A stretch of DNA of 64,000 bases, taken from positions 62,001 through 126,000 of the forward strand of contig NZ_JAATEJ010000008.1 in the NCBI RefSeq assembly GCF_012034175.1, given 5' to 3'. Positions 6,150 to 14,472 of the stretch are shown one piece after another. The notes under the pieces were generated by a model. That model saw nothing but the letters and a program-made list of their open reading frames with translations. It searched no databases and was not told where the DNA came from. The stretch comes from Actinacidiphila epipremni. GTDB taxonomy: Bacteria > Actinomycetota > Actinomycetes > Streptomycetales > Streptomycetaceae. A program made the translations under genes and the position numbers. Every line of letters starts with the position of its first letter. Position 1 is the stretch's first letter.

Positions 6150-8861
6150 TTAGTGGGGGAGGGCGTGGCGGGCGGAGGCGCGGACTTCGGGGTCGGGGTC
6201 GGTGGTGGCGGTGTGGAGGGCCGCGGTGGTGGCCGGGGTCGCGGGGTGGGAACCCAGCGCGGTGACGGCCGCGCGGCGGACGTCGGGGTGGACGTCGCGG
6301 GCCGCGCGCAGGAGCGGAGGGAGAGCGGCCTCCGGAGAGGCCGAACCGAGCGCCATGGCCGCCGCGCGGCGGACCCGCCAGGCCGGATCGGCCGCGGACT
6401 CCGCCGCCACCGCGTCGAGCGGCGCCGGGCAGCCGACCGCCGCGGCGGACTCCAGGGCCGCGGCCCTGACCAGGGGGTCGGGGTCCGCCGCCAGGCGGGA
6501 GAGCAGCGGGGCCGGGGGGACGGCGAGCGTCGCGAGCCCCTTGGCGAGGGCGACCCGCACCTCGCGGGAGGCGTCCCCGGCGACGGGGGCGAGCTCCGGC
6601 AGCGCGTCGAGGGCGACCAGCGCCCGTACCGCCTCGATCCGCACCCTCGGCTCCGCGTCCCCGAGCAGCGCAGCGTACTGCGCTGCTCCGCCCAGCCGCA
6701 GCGCCCGCAGCGTGCCCGCGGCAGCCGCCCGCGCGGCGGGGTCCGCCGACCCCGCCGCGACGCCCAGCGCCGCCGCCAGCTCCGCGTCGGCCGGCAGCAC
6801 CTCGACGAGCTCCAGCAGCCCCGCCCCGGCCGCCGCCCGTACGCCGGGGTCGGGGTCGGCGAGCGCGGCGGCCAGCGCCGGGCCCGTACCGTCCGGCACC
6901 GTCTCGGTGAGGACGCCGACCGCCGCCCGCCGCACCGCGGCGTCACCGTCCGCGAGGTAACCGGCGAGCTGCGCCAACCCGGGCGCCTCCTCGGCCAGTT
7001 CCAGCAGCGTCACGATCCGCGGCGAACCGCCGCGCACGGCGACCGGCCCCGCGGGCGTACGCGCCGCCACCGCCCCCGGGTCGACCGGCGCGACCTCGCG
7101 CGGCCCCGCCGTCGCCACCTGTTCGGGCCGCACCTCCCCGAGCACCCGCACACCCCCGCCGCCCGGCGCGTAACCGTCCACCGGCACCACGTACGGCGTC
7201 ACCGGCCGGGTCAGGAACTCCATCGAACCCCCCGGCCCCTTACGGAGGTTGAGGTGCCGCAGCCACCCCTCGTCGTCCCGTACGGGGTGGTCGGTGCGCT
7301 CGTGGTAGAGGCCCCACCGGCTCTCGGTGCGGGCCAGCGACGACCGCGCCGCCATCTCCGCGCAGTCCCGGATGAAGGCCACCTCCGCGCACCGCATCAG
7401 CTCGTGCGGCGTACGCGCCCCCATCGCCGCGATCTCGCCGTGCATCCGCTCGAACGCCTCCACCGCCAGCGACAGCCGGGCCCCGCTCTTGGGCGGCGCC
7501 ACATAGTCGTTGACGAAGCGCCGCAGCTTGTACTCCACCTGCGGCTGCGGCGGCCCGTCCGGCTGCCGCAGCGGCCGGTAGACCAACTCGTGCGCCTCGG
7601 CCACCTGTTCGGCCGGCAGCGGCCCGGCGTACCGCGGCAGCCCCGCCGCGTCCGCGCCGGCCAGCTCGCCGTACACGAACGCCCCGATCATGTAGTTGTG
7701 CGGCACGCACGCCAGGTCCCCGGCCGCGTAGAGCCCCGGCACCGTCGTGCGCGCGTGCTCGTCGACCCACACGCCGGAGGCCGAGTGCCCGCCGCACAGC
7801 CCGATCTCGGAGATGTGCATCTCCACGTCGTGCGTGCGGTAGTCGTGCCCGCGCCCGGCGTGGAAGGTGCCGCGGGTCGGCCGCTCGGTGGAGTGCAGGA
7901 TGCCCTCCAGCGCCGCCACCGACTCCTCCGGCAGGTGGCTGAGCTTGAGGTAGACCGGGCCGCGCGGCGAGGCGACCTCCGCCGCGAACTCCGCCATCAT
8001 CTGCCCCGACCAGTAGTCGGAGTCCACGAACCGCTCGCCGTGCCGGTTGACCTGGTAGCCGCCGAAGGGGTTGGCGACGTAGGCGCACGCGGGCCCGTTG
8101 TAGTCCTTGATCAGCGGGTTGATCTGGAAGCACTCGATGCCGCTCAGCTCCGCGCCCGCGTGGTAGGCCATGGCGTGCCCGTCACCGGCGTTGGTGGGGT
8201 TCTCGTACGTGCCGTAGAGGTAGCCGCTGGCCGGCAGCCCGAGCCGGCCCGCGGCGCCGGTTGCGAGGACCACCGCGCCGGCCCGTACCGTGACGAACGC
8301 CCCCGTGCGGGTGTCGAACCCGGCCGCGCCGACCGCCCGCCCGCCGGCGGTGAGCACCCGCACCGGCATGACCCGGTTCTCGATCCTGATCCGCTCGCGC
8401 ATCTCACGCCGCCGCAGCACCCGGTAGAGGACCTTCTTGACGTCCTTGCCCTCGGGCATCGGCAGCACATAGCTGCCCGACCGGTGCACCCGCCGTACCG
8501 CGTACTGCCCTTGCTCGTCCTTCTCGAACTTCACGCCGTAGCGCTCCAGCCGCCGCACCATGGCGAAGCCGCGGGTCGCGGTCTGCCGCACGGTGCGCTG
8601 GTTGACGATGCCGTCGTTGGCGCGGGTGATCTCGGCGACGTAGTCCTCGGGCGTGGCGCGGCCGGGCACGACGGCGTTGTTGACGCCGTCCATGCCCATC
8701 GCGAGCGCGCCGGAGTGCCGTACGTGCGCCTTCTCCAGCAGCAGTACGTCCGCGCCGCGTTCGGCCGCGGTGAGGGCGGCCATGGTCCCGGCGGTGCCGC
8801 CGCCGATCACCAGCACGTCGCAGGCCCACTCGTCGGCGGCGGTCAGCTCGGGGATGTCCAT
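6150..8861 (-). CDS. AprA-like flavoprotein fused to C-terminal HEAT-like repeats
   Basis: A 903-residue FAD enzyme. DVLVIGGGTAGTMAALTAA (residues 15-33) binds FAD. The body is close in pattern to the alpha subunit of adenylylsulfate reductase and fumarate reductase flavoproteins: INPLIKDYNGPACAYVANP, DSDYWSGQMMAEF, EMHISEIG, GHSASGVWVDE, LYAAGDLACVPHNYM. From about residue 610 to the end it changes into Ala/Leu-rich helical pairs (DPDPGVRAAAGAGLLE, DPDPLVRAAALESAA, HPDVRRAAVTALGS), that is, HEAT/PBS-lyase-like repeats, which ordinary AprA lacks. Start at ATG 8861 after GAAGGG. Last gene of the ferredoxin/ABC transporter operon. Likely reduces or oxidises a sulfur compound brought in by the transporter; that step is inference. 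Confidence 0.85.
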   Translation of the reverse strand: MDIPELTAADEWACDVLVIGGGTAGTMAALTAAERGADVLLLEKAHVRHSGALAMGMDGVNNAVVPGRATPEDYVAEITRANDGIVNQRTVRQTATRGFAMVRRLERYGVKFEKDEQGQYAVRRVHRSGSYVLPMPEGKDVKKVLYRVLRRREMRERIRIENRVMPVRVLTAGGRAVGAAGFDTRTGAFVTVRAGAVVLATGAAGRLGLPASGYLYGTYENPTNAGDGHAMAYHAGAELSGIECFQINPLIKDYNGPACAYVANPFGGYQVNRHGERFVDSDYWSGQMMAEFAAEVASPRGPVYLKLSHLPEESVAALEGILHSTERPTRGTFHAGRGHDYRTHDVEMHISEIGLCGGHSASGVWVDEHARTTVPGLYAAGDLACVPHNYMIGAFVYGELAGADAAGLPRYAGPLPAEQVAEAHELVYRPLRQPDGPPQPQVEYKLRRFVNDYVAPPKSGARLSLAVEAFERMHGEIAAMGARTPHELMRCAEVAFIRDCAEMAARSSLARTESRWGLYHERTDHPVRDDEGWLRHLNLRKGPGGSMEFLTRPVTPYVVPVDGYAPGGGGVRVLGEVRPEQVATAGPREVAPVDPGAVAARTPAGPVAVRGGSPRIVTLLELAEEAPGLAQLAGYLADGDAAVRRAAVGVLTETVPDGTGPALAAALADPDPGVRAAAGAGLLELVEVLPADAELAAALGVAAGSADPAARAAAAGTLRALRLGGAAQYAALLGDAEPRVRIEAVRALVALDALPELAPVAGDASREVRVALAKGLATLAVPPAPLLSRLAADPDPLVRAAALESAAAVGCPAPLDAVAAESAADPAWRVRRAAAMALGSASPEAALPPLLRAARDVHPDVRRAAVTALGSHPATPATTAALHTATTDPDPEVRASARHALPH

Positions 8862-8949
8862 CGAAGGCCCTTCGGGGTCCAAGGGGGCAGGAAAAGCGGG
8901 GGGAGCAGGGGAAGCGCGGGAAGCGGGGGAGACGGAGCGCGCCGGGAGG

Positions 8950-9753
8950 TCAACCGCCCAGCGATTGCAGGAGGTCACGGCGTACGGCCGCGGTCGCGGG
9001 TGTCTCGTGGGCGGCCCGGTCGCGGGGCCGCGGCACGGCGAACAGCCGTACAGGGGCGTCCGGTGCGGCGCCGAGCAGCGCGACCCGGTCGCCGAGGAAG
9101 AGCGCCTCGTCCACGTCGTGCGTGACGAAGACGACGGTCGCCCGAGTGGTCGCCAGCACCTCCACGAGCAACTGCTGCATCCCGGCGCGGGTCTGGGCGT
9201 CCAGCGCCCCGAACGGCTCGTCCATCAGCAGCGCCCGCGGCTGCCCGGCCAGCGCCCGCGCCAACTGCACGCGCTGCCGCTGCCCGCCGGAGAGCCGATG
9301 CGGCAACCGGCCCTCGTAGCCGGCCAGTCCGACCCTCGCGAGCCATTCGGCGGCCCGCCGGCGCCGCTCGGCGCGGCCCACCCTGCCGATGGCGAGCGGG
9401 AGTTCGACGTTGGCGCGGGCGGTGCGCCACGGCAGCAGGCCGTCCTCCTGGAAGACCAGCGCCCGTCCGCCGCCCGGCCCGCCGAGCGGTCGCCCGTCCG
9501 CGGTCACCTCGCCGCCGAGCGGCGGCAGCAGCCCGGCCAGGGTGCGCAGCAGCGTCGACTTGCCGCACCCCGAGGCGCCGACCACCGTCAGCACCTCGCC
9601 GGGCCGTACCTCCAGCCCCACCCCGGAGAGCACCGGGGCGCCGGGCCGCCCCAGCACCGCGTCGCGCAGCGTGAGCCCGGCGCCTTCGGCCGAACCGGGA
9701 GGCGCGGCGGCGGAGTTCACGGACGTCGTGGGGGATGTCGGGGAGAGCGTCAT
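8950..9753 (-). CDS. ABC transporter ATPase, nitrate/sulfonate/taurine type
   Basis: A 267-residue ATPase with Walker A VVGASGCGKSTLL, signature LSGGQRQRVQLARAL, Walker B LLMDEPFGALDAQTR and switch VTHDVDEAL. It belongs to the SsuB/TauB/NrtD class, which energises uptake with a membrane permease and a lipoprotein binding protein. Start at ATG 9753 after GGTGA; the gene begins 5 bp behind the permease stop, so the two are translated together. An 88-bp gap separates it from the AprA-like gene. Confidence 0.95.
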   Translation of the reverse strand: MTLSPTSPTTSVNSAAAPPGSAEGAGLTLRDAVLGRPGAPVLSGVGLEVRPGEVLTVVGASGCGKSTLLRTLAGLLPPLGGEVTADGRPLGGPGGGRALVFQEDGLLPWRTARANVELPLAIGRVGRAERRRRAAEWLARVGLAGYEGRLPHRLSGGQRQRVQLARALAGQPRALLMDEPFGALDAQTRAGMQQLLVEVLATTRATVVFVTHDVDEALFLGDRVALLGAAPDAPVRLFAVPRPRDRAAHETPATAAVRRDLLQSLGG

Positions 9754-9758
9754 GGCGG

Positions 9759-10748
9759 TCACCTGCCGTGCGTCACGGAGTCGGGTACGGTCACGGGCCC
9801 GTCGCCCGCCGCGCTCTCGGCGCCGGGGGCGGAACCGGGGGCGGAACCGGCCACCGGCGTGCCGCCCGCGGGCGTACCCGGCCGTACGGCACCGGCAGGC
9901 GCGAGGGCCCGCCCGAAGGGGAGGCCGCCCCGCGTACGGCGGCCCGACGCGCCCCGCTCCGCGGCCTGTTCGGCGCGCGGCAGCCAGCGGGTGGCCCGGC
10001 GGCCGGCCAACTCCACGGCGGACGAGGTCAGATGGCCGAGCAGGCCGATCGTCACCATGCCGACCAGCACACCCGGGTAGTCCACCACCGTGTAGTCCTG
10101 CCATGTGCGGTAACCGACGCCGTAGTCACCGGAGATCATCTCCGCGGAGATCACGCAGATCCACGCCACCCCGATGCCCACCGAGAGGCCGCCGAAGATC
10201 CCCGGCAGCGCGCCGGGCAGCACGACCTGCGCCAGCACCCGCCACCGGCCGCCGCCCATCGTGAGCACCGCCTCCTCCCACACCGGCGTCAGCGCCCGCA
10301 CCGCGTGCCGGGTGCTGACCAGGACGGGGAAGAAGGCGGCGCAGAAGGTGATGAAGACGATGCCCTGCTCATTGCCGGGGAAGACCAGGATCGCCACCGG
10401 CACCAGCGCGATCGCCGGTATGGGCCGCAGCAGTTCGAGCACCGGCCCGAGCAGGTCGGCCGCGAGCCGGGACCGCCCGATCGCGACCCCGGCGGCCACC
10501 CCCAGCACCGCGGCGAGGCAGAAGCCGGTGAGGATACGGCCGAGGCTGTCGCCCAGGTCCTGCCAGTAGACGCCGGTGCCGAGCCGCTGCCGGAACTCGC
10601 GGGCGACGTCCACGACCGTCGGCAGCTGGTCGAAGTGCACCCACGCCCGCACCCGCAGCGCGGTCAGCAGCTGCCACAGGCCCAGGAAGCCCAGCAGCGA
10701 CACCGCCCGCAGCAGCCGGCGGTACGCCCGCTCCCACCGCCCGGTCAC
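9759..10748 (-). CDS. ABC transporter permease, SsuC/TauC type
   Basis: A 329-residue inner-membrane protein with about six hydrophobic segments and the BPD_transp_1 cytoplasmic loop EEAVLTMGGGRWRVLAQVVLPGALPGIFGG (EAA motif contacting the ATPase). GTG 10748 is taken as start because it forms a GTGA overlap with the stop of the upstream binding-protein gene, meaning translational coupling. The C-terminal 65 residues after GRRATRWLP are Pro/Gly/Ala-rich and not part of the fold. Partner ATPase follows 5 bp later. Confidence 0.93.
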   Translation of the reverse strand: MTGRWERAYRRLLRAVSLLGFLGLWQLLTALRVRAWVHFDQLPTVVDVAREFRQRLGTGVYWQDLGDSLGRILTGFCLAAVLGVAAGVAIGRSRLAADLLGPVLELLRPIPAIALVPVAILVFPGNEQGIVFITFCAAFFPVLVSTRHAVRALTPVWEEAVLTMGGGRWRVLAQVVLPGALPGIFGGLSVGIGVAWICVISAEMISGDYGVGYRTWQDYTVVDYPGVLVGMVTIGLLGHLTSSAVELAGRRATRWLPRAEQAAERGASGRRTRGGLPFGRALAPAGAVRPGTPAGGTPVAGSAPGSAPGAESAAGDGPVTVPDSVTHGR

Positions 10749-12166
10749 GCGGCGCCCGCCACGGCCTGCGCGAAGTCCACCAGATGCGCGCCCGGGTGCT
10801 TCGCCAGCCAGCTCCTGGCGTTCTCCCGGGTCACGAACGGCTGGTAGCGGGCGTCGGGCGCGGCCGACGGGTCCACCGCCCACACCGCGTGGCCGGCGAA
10901 CCAGCGGGTGCCGGTGAGCGCGTCCGGCACGTACGCGGCCCCGATCCCGGACGCGGGGTGCGCGGCGAGGTAGCGCAGCAGGCAACTGGGCGTCCGCAGC
11001 GGCACGGTGGCGGTCGCGCCCTTCGGCCACACCTCGCTCGCCGTCGCCGGGTCGGTGACCGCGCCGCCGCACACCGGGTCGGTGCCGGCGACCGGTGCCG
11101 GGTTGGCCAGCGACGCCACCTGCCGGTCGTAGTCCGCCCCGACCGCACGGCGGATGAAGGTGTCGTTCGCGAAGTGGCTGATGTCGATCTTCCCGACCAG
11201 CTTCTCCGAGGCGAGCACCGGCACGTCCTGCGCGAAGGCGGCCAGCAGTTGCGGCTTGAGCGTCGGGTCGAACGTCGCGATGCCGCCAGGCCCGTTGTAG
11301 AGGTAGACCACCTCCGGCGGCAGGCCGGTGGCGGAGGCGACCTTCCGCGCGGCCTCCAGCGGGTGGGCGTGCAGGTAGTCGGTGGCCTGGATCTGCGCGG
11401 CGAGGAAGGCGTCCACGACCGCGGGCCGCTCGGTGGCGAACGCCGTGCGCACGGTGACGCCGTGGAAGGTCGGCAGGTCCAGCGCCGAACCGTCGTAGAG
11501 CGCCGCCGCCTTGCCCTCGAAGACCAACTGGCCGGGCCACGCCACGAACTGCGACAGCGCGTCCACGCTGCCCGCCTGGAGCGCCGAAGCCCCCACCGCG
11601 GGCTGCTGGTTGAGCTTGTGCAGGTCCTTGTCCGGGTCGATGCCGCGCTGCTGCAGGGCCCGCACCAGGGTGCCGTCGGCGGCCGAGCCGATGCTGGTGG
11701 ACACCTTCTTGCCGCGCAGCCCGCCGAGGTCGGTGAGCTGCGAACCGGGCGCGGTCACCACGGTGTTGAGCCCGCCGCGCAGGTTGTAGCCGGTCACCGA
11801 CACCATCTCGGTGGGCTGCCGCAGCTGCGCGCCGCGCGCGGCGTTGATCAGCAGCGGGTAGTCGCCCATCGAGCCGACGTCGATCTTGCCCGCCACCATC
11901 TGCGCGGTGATCGGCGCACCGGTCGCGTAGTCCTGCCAGTCGACCTTGTACGTGTGCCCGTCGCGCCGCCCCAGCGCGTCCAGTTGCCGCTCGAAGTAGC
12001 CGAGCGAGCGCAAGAGGGTGCCGGCGGTGACGGTGTTGATGGTCTTGGACTGGTAGCCGACGTGCACGGTGACGGTGCCGCCGCTGCCGCCGTCGGTGCC
12101 CGAGCCGCAGCCGGCCAGCGGCAGCAGCAGCGCGGCGGCGCCCGCCGCCACGAGGAACTTGCGCAT
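10745..12166 (-). CDS. Substrate-binding lipoprotein with possible NosL-like C-terminal domain
   Basis: A 473-residue exported lipoprotein: signal peptide MRKFLVAAGAAALLLPLAGC, lipobox LAGC. Residues about 35-330 resemble SsuA/TauA/NrtA periplasmic binding proteins (VTVHVGYQSKTINTV, KIDVGSMGDYPLLINAARG, KVSTSIGSAADG). These are normally about 320-340 residues; here another 110 follow, with DPVCGGAVTDP, PSCLLRYLAAHP and VTRENARSWLAKHPG, a spacing that recalls copper-binding NosL proteins. ATG 12166 has AGAGG in front; ATG 12181, in an ATGA overlap with the ferredoxin stop, is an alternative. Its stop overlaps the permease start. Confidence 0.85.
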   Translation of the reverse strand: MRKFLVAAGAAALLLPLAGCGSGTDGGSGGTVTVHVGYQSKTINTVTAGTLLRSLGYFERQLDALGRRDGHTYKVDWQDYATGAPITAQMVAGKIDVGSMGDYPLLINAARGAQLRQPTEMVSVTGYNLRGGLNTVVTAPGSQLTDLGGLRGKKVSTSIGSAADGTLVRALQQRGIDPDKDLHKLNQQPAVGASALQAGSVDALSQFVAWPGQLVFEGKAAALYDGSALDLPTFHGVTVRTAFATERPAVVDAFLAAQIQATDYLHAHPLEAARKVASATGLPPEVVYLYNGPGGIATFDPTLKPQLLAAFAQDVPVLASEKLVGKIDISHFANDTFIRRAVGADYDRQVASLANPAPVAGTDPVCGGAVTDPATASEVWPKGATATVPLRTPSCLLRYLAAHPASGIGAAYVPDALTGTRWFAGHAVWAVDPSAAPDARYQPFVTRENARSWLAKHPGAHLVDFAQAVAGAA

Positions 12167-12177
12167 CACAGGGCCTC

Positions 12178-12405
12178 TCATCGCAGCAGGTAGGGCATGT
12201 TGACGGTCACGGCGCCGGTCGGGCAGCGGGCCGCGCACGGGCCGCAGTACCAGCACTCGTCGACGTGCATGTACGCCTTGCCGCTGTCCTGGTCGATCGC
12301 GAGGGAGTCCAGCGGGCACATGTCGACGCACAGCGTGCAGCCGTCGATACACAGGGACTCGTCGATGGTCACGGGAACGTCGGCGCGCTGCGGCACGACG
12401 GGCAT
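12178..12405 (-). CDS. Ferredoxin with two [4Fe-4S] motifs (AprB-like)
   Basis: A 75-residue protein with two cluster motifs: CIDGCTLCVDMCP (residues about 19-31) and CWYCGPCAARCP (about 51-62). The arrangement is that of bacterial 2[4Fe-4S] ferredoxins and of the AprB iron-sulfur subunit that pairs with AprA, consistent with the AprA-like flavoprotein at the other end of the operon. It is the first structural gene after the GntR regulator (108-bp gap) and its stop overlaps a possible start of the binding-protein gene. Confidence 0.93.
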   Translation of the reverse strand: MPVVPQRADVPVTIDESLCIDGCTLCVDMCPLDSLAIDQDSGKAYMHVDECWYCGPCAARCPTGAVTVNMPYLLR

Positions 12406-12513
12406 GGCGGTCTCCTGGGAGGTCGGAAGGACGCGTGGGCGCGGGGGACTTCGGGACGTGCCGGACCCGCGCGGGGCGGGGGAGGAGGGGACTCGGGGTG
12501 CGGGGGGTTGCGG

Positions 12514-13284
12514 TCAGGCGCTCCGGTGCAGCAGGCCGCGCATGGTGATCCGGTCGCCGCGGAAGCGCACGAACTCCAGGTCCACCGGCCGGCCGTCGGA
12601 CAGATGGCTGAGCCGCTCCAGCATCAGCAGGGCGGCGCCGCGCGGCGCCTCCAGCACCGCGGCGGAGTGCAGGTCGGCGCTGACCGCCTCCAGGGTGATC
12701 TCGGCGGTGCCGAGCGGCTGCCCGGAGATCTGCTCCAGCAGCCGGAAGACGTCGGTGTTCTCCAGGTCCGCGGTCAGCAGCTCCACGCCGAGGTCCATCG
12801 GGATGTAGGTGAGGTCGAGCGAGAGCGGCAGGCCGTCGAGCCGCCGCAGCCGCTCGACGTAGAGCACGTCGTCGTGCTCCCTGACGCCCAGCCGCGAGGC
12901 CACCGCGGCCGGGGCGCGCACCGGGCCGAGGGCGCGCACCTCGTTGCTGACCCTGCCGTGCCCGTGCAGGGTCTCGGCCAGGCCCATCAGCCGGTCCAGC
13001 CCGTGCGGGTACTTCTGGCCCACCACGACCGTGCCCAGGCCCGGCACGCGCTCCACCAGCCGCTCGGCCCGCAGCAGGTCCAGCGCCTGCCGCACGGTGT
13101 TGCGGGAGACGCCGTATTCGGCGCCGAGCGCGTCCTCGTGCGGCAGCACACCGTCGCCGTAGCCCCGCGCCAGCACCTGCCGGCGCAGCAGGTCCGCCAA
13201 CTGCCGGGCCTGGTCCGCGCGCAGCCGGCGCCGGCGCGCGGCGGCCACCGGCGCGGTGCGGTCACGCGTGCGCTCGGCTGCCAT
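12514..13284 (-). CDS. GntR/HutC-family regulator with UTRA domain
   Basis: A 256-residue repressor-type protein. A winged helix at residues about 25-90 (LRADQARQLADLLRRQ, then LGAEYGVSRNTVRQALDLL) is followed by a UTRA ligand-binding domain (LYVERLRRLDGLPLSLDLTY, LLEQISGQPLGTAEITLEA). ATG 13284 is preceded by AGGAGC. It heads the ferredoxin/ABC/AprA-like operon, which it most probably controls in response to the transported compound or a product; this is inferred from position. The GNAT gene is divergent across 255 bp. Confidence 0.92.
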   Translation of the reverse strand: MAAERTRDRTAPVAAARRRRLRADQARQLADLLRRQVLARGYGDGVLPHEDALGAEYGVSRNTVRQALDLLRAERLVERVPGLGTVVVGQKYPHGLDRLMGLAETLHGHGRVSNEVRALGPVRAPAAVASRLGVREHDDVLYVERLRRLDGLPLSLDLTYIPMDLGVELLTADLENTDVFRLLEQISGQPLGTAEITLEAVSADLHSAAVLEAPRGAALLMLERLSHLSDGRPVDLEFVRFRGDRITMRGLLHRSA

Positions 13285-13539
13285 GACGGTGCTCCTGCGT
13301 CGGTTCCGACCCGGTCCGTTCCACGGCGACCTCGCCGCCGCACACGGACCATACCGACGCCCGGCCGGCAATGGTGTTGCCGCATTGTTGCGCCATCTGA
13401 CGCCCGCTCCGCACCCTCCTGACCAGGCGTTCCGCCGCCGGCGCGGGCAGTTCCGCCACTGCCTGCCGGCGGGGCCCGGCAGCGGCGGGGCCGGAAAGAC
13501 AGGTGCGCGGCGCACGGCCGGCATGATCAGGTAGGGCGT

Positions 13540-14421
13540 ATGGGATGGACCTTCAGCAGCGACCCGGACGACTTCCTGCGCGCGGCAGAACCGTTCCTGC
13601 ACCGCCGGCCGGTCGAGAACTCCATCCACCTCACCGTCAGCGCCAAGCTCCGCCGCCGGGGCCTGACCGCGTACGGCCCCACCCCGCCCGCCTTCGGCTG
13701 GTGGCGCCCGGCCGAGGGCGGCAGCGTTGAGGCCGCGTTCCTGCACACGCCCCCGCTCCCGCCGCTGCTCACCCGCGCCCCCGCCGCCGCGGCCCGGGAG
13801 CTCGCCGAGCAGTGGCCCGGCCGCCCGCCCGGCGGGGCCCGCGGCGACCACGAGGCGGTCGCGGCCTTCGCCGCCGCCTGGACCGCGCGCACCGGCCAGC
13901 GCCACCACGTCGCCGTGCGCACCCGCATCCACGCACTCGGCGAGCTGACCCCGCGCCGCCCGGGACCGCCCGGCCGCCACCGCGTCGCCGACTCCGCCGA
14001 CCGCGCGCTGCTGCTGCGCTGGGAGCAGGCCGCCCGCGCCGAGCTCGGCGACCCGCTGTCCGGCGCCGCCGATGCGGTGGACGACGCGATCGTCGGCGGC
14101 CTGCGCACCCTGTGGCTGACCCCGGACGGCACCCCGGTCGCGATGGCCGGCCGCACCACCGAGGCCGCCGGCTCGATACGGGTGGTGGGCGTCTACACCC
14201 CGCCCGAACACCGCGGCAAGGGCTACGCGGGCGGCGTGGTCACCGCCGTGTCGCAGGCCGCCCTCGCCACCGGCGCCCGGCACGTCCTGCTGGTCACCGA
14301 CCTCGCCAACCCGGTCAGCAACGGCCTCTACCACCGGCTCGGCTACCGCCCGGTGCGCGACGGCCTGCACGTCGCCTTCACGCCGGGCGGTGCCCGGCAC
14401 GACGGGACCGGCCCCGCATAA
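13540..14421 (+). CDS. GNAT-family N-acetyltransferase
   Basis: A 293-residue protein with a C-terminal GNAT fold. Motif A, the acetyl-CoA pyrophosphate loop, reads VVGVYTPPEHRGKGYAGGVV (near residues 210-230), and motif B follows as SNGLYHRLGYRPVRDG. The N-terminal half (SSDPDDFLRAAEPFLHRRPVENS) is the extension common in this actinobacterial subgroup. Substrate unknown. Start at ATG 13540; no strong ribosome site is visible. The MBL-fold gene follows 51 bp later. Confidence 0.88.
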   Translation: MGWTFSSDPDDFLRAAEPFLHRRPVENSIHLTVSAKLRRRGLTAYGPTPPAFGWWRPAEGGSVEAAFLHTPPLPPLLTRAPAAAARELAEQWPGRPPGGARGDHEAVAAFAAAWTARTGQRHHVAVRTRIHALGELTPRRPGPPGRHRVADSADRALLLRWEQAARAELGDPLSGAADAVDDAIVGGLRTLWLTPDGTPVAMAGRTTEAAGSIRVVGVYTPPEHRGKGYAGGVVTAVSQAALATGARHVLLVTDLANPVSNGLYHRLGYRPVRDGLHVAFTPGGARHDGTGPA

Positions 14422-14472
14422 TGGAACGGGCGGATATTCCGCCGACCAAACGATTGTGTGCCTGGAGGACCC

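Noticed and set aside
5502..9125. A long plus-strand frame through the repeat cluster and opposite the AprA-like gene
   Set aside because: Its start lies inside the DUF5302 gene, it crosses non-coding repeats, and it is low-complexity Arg/Gly/Pro sequence without motifs.
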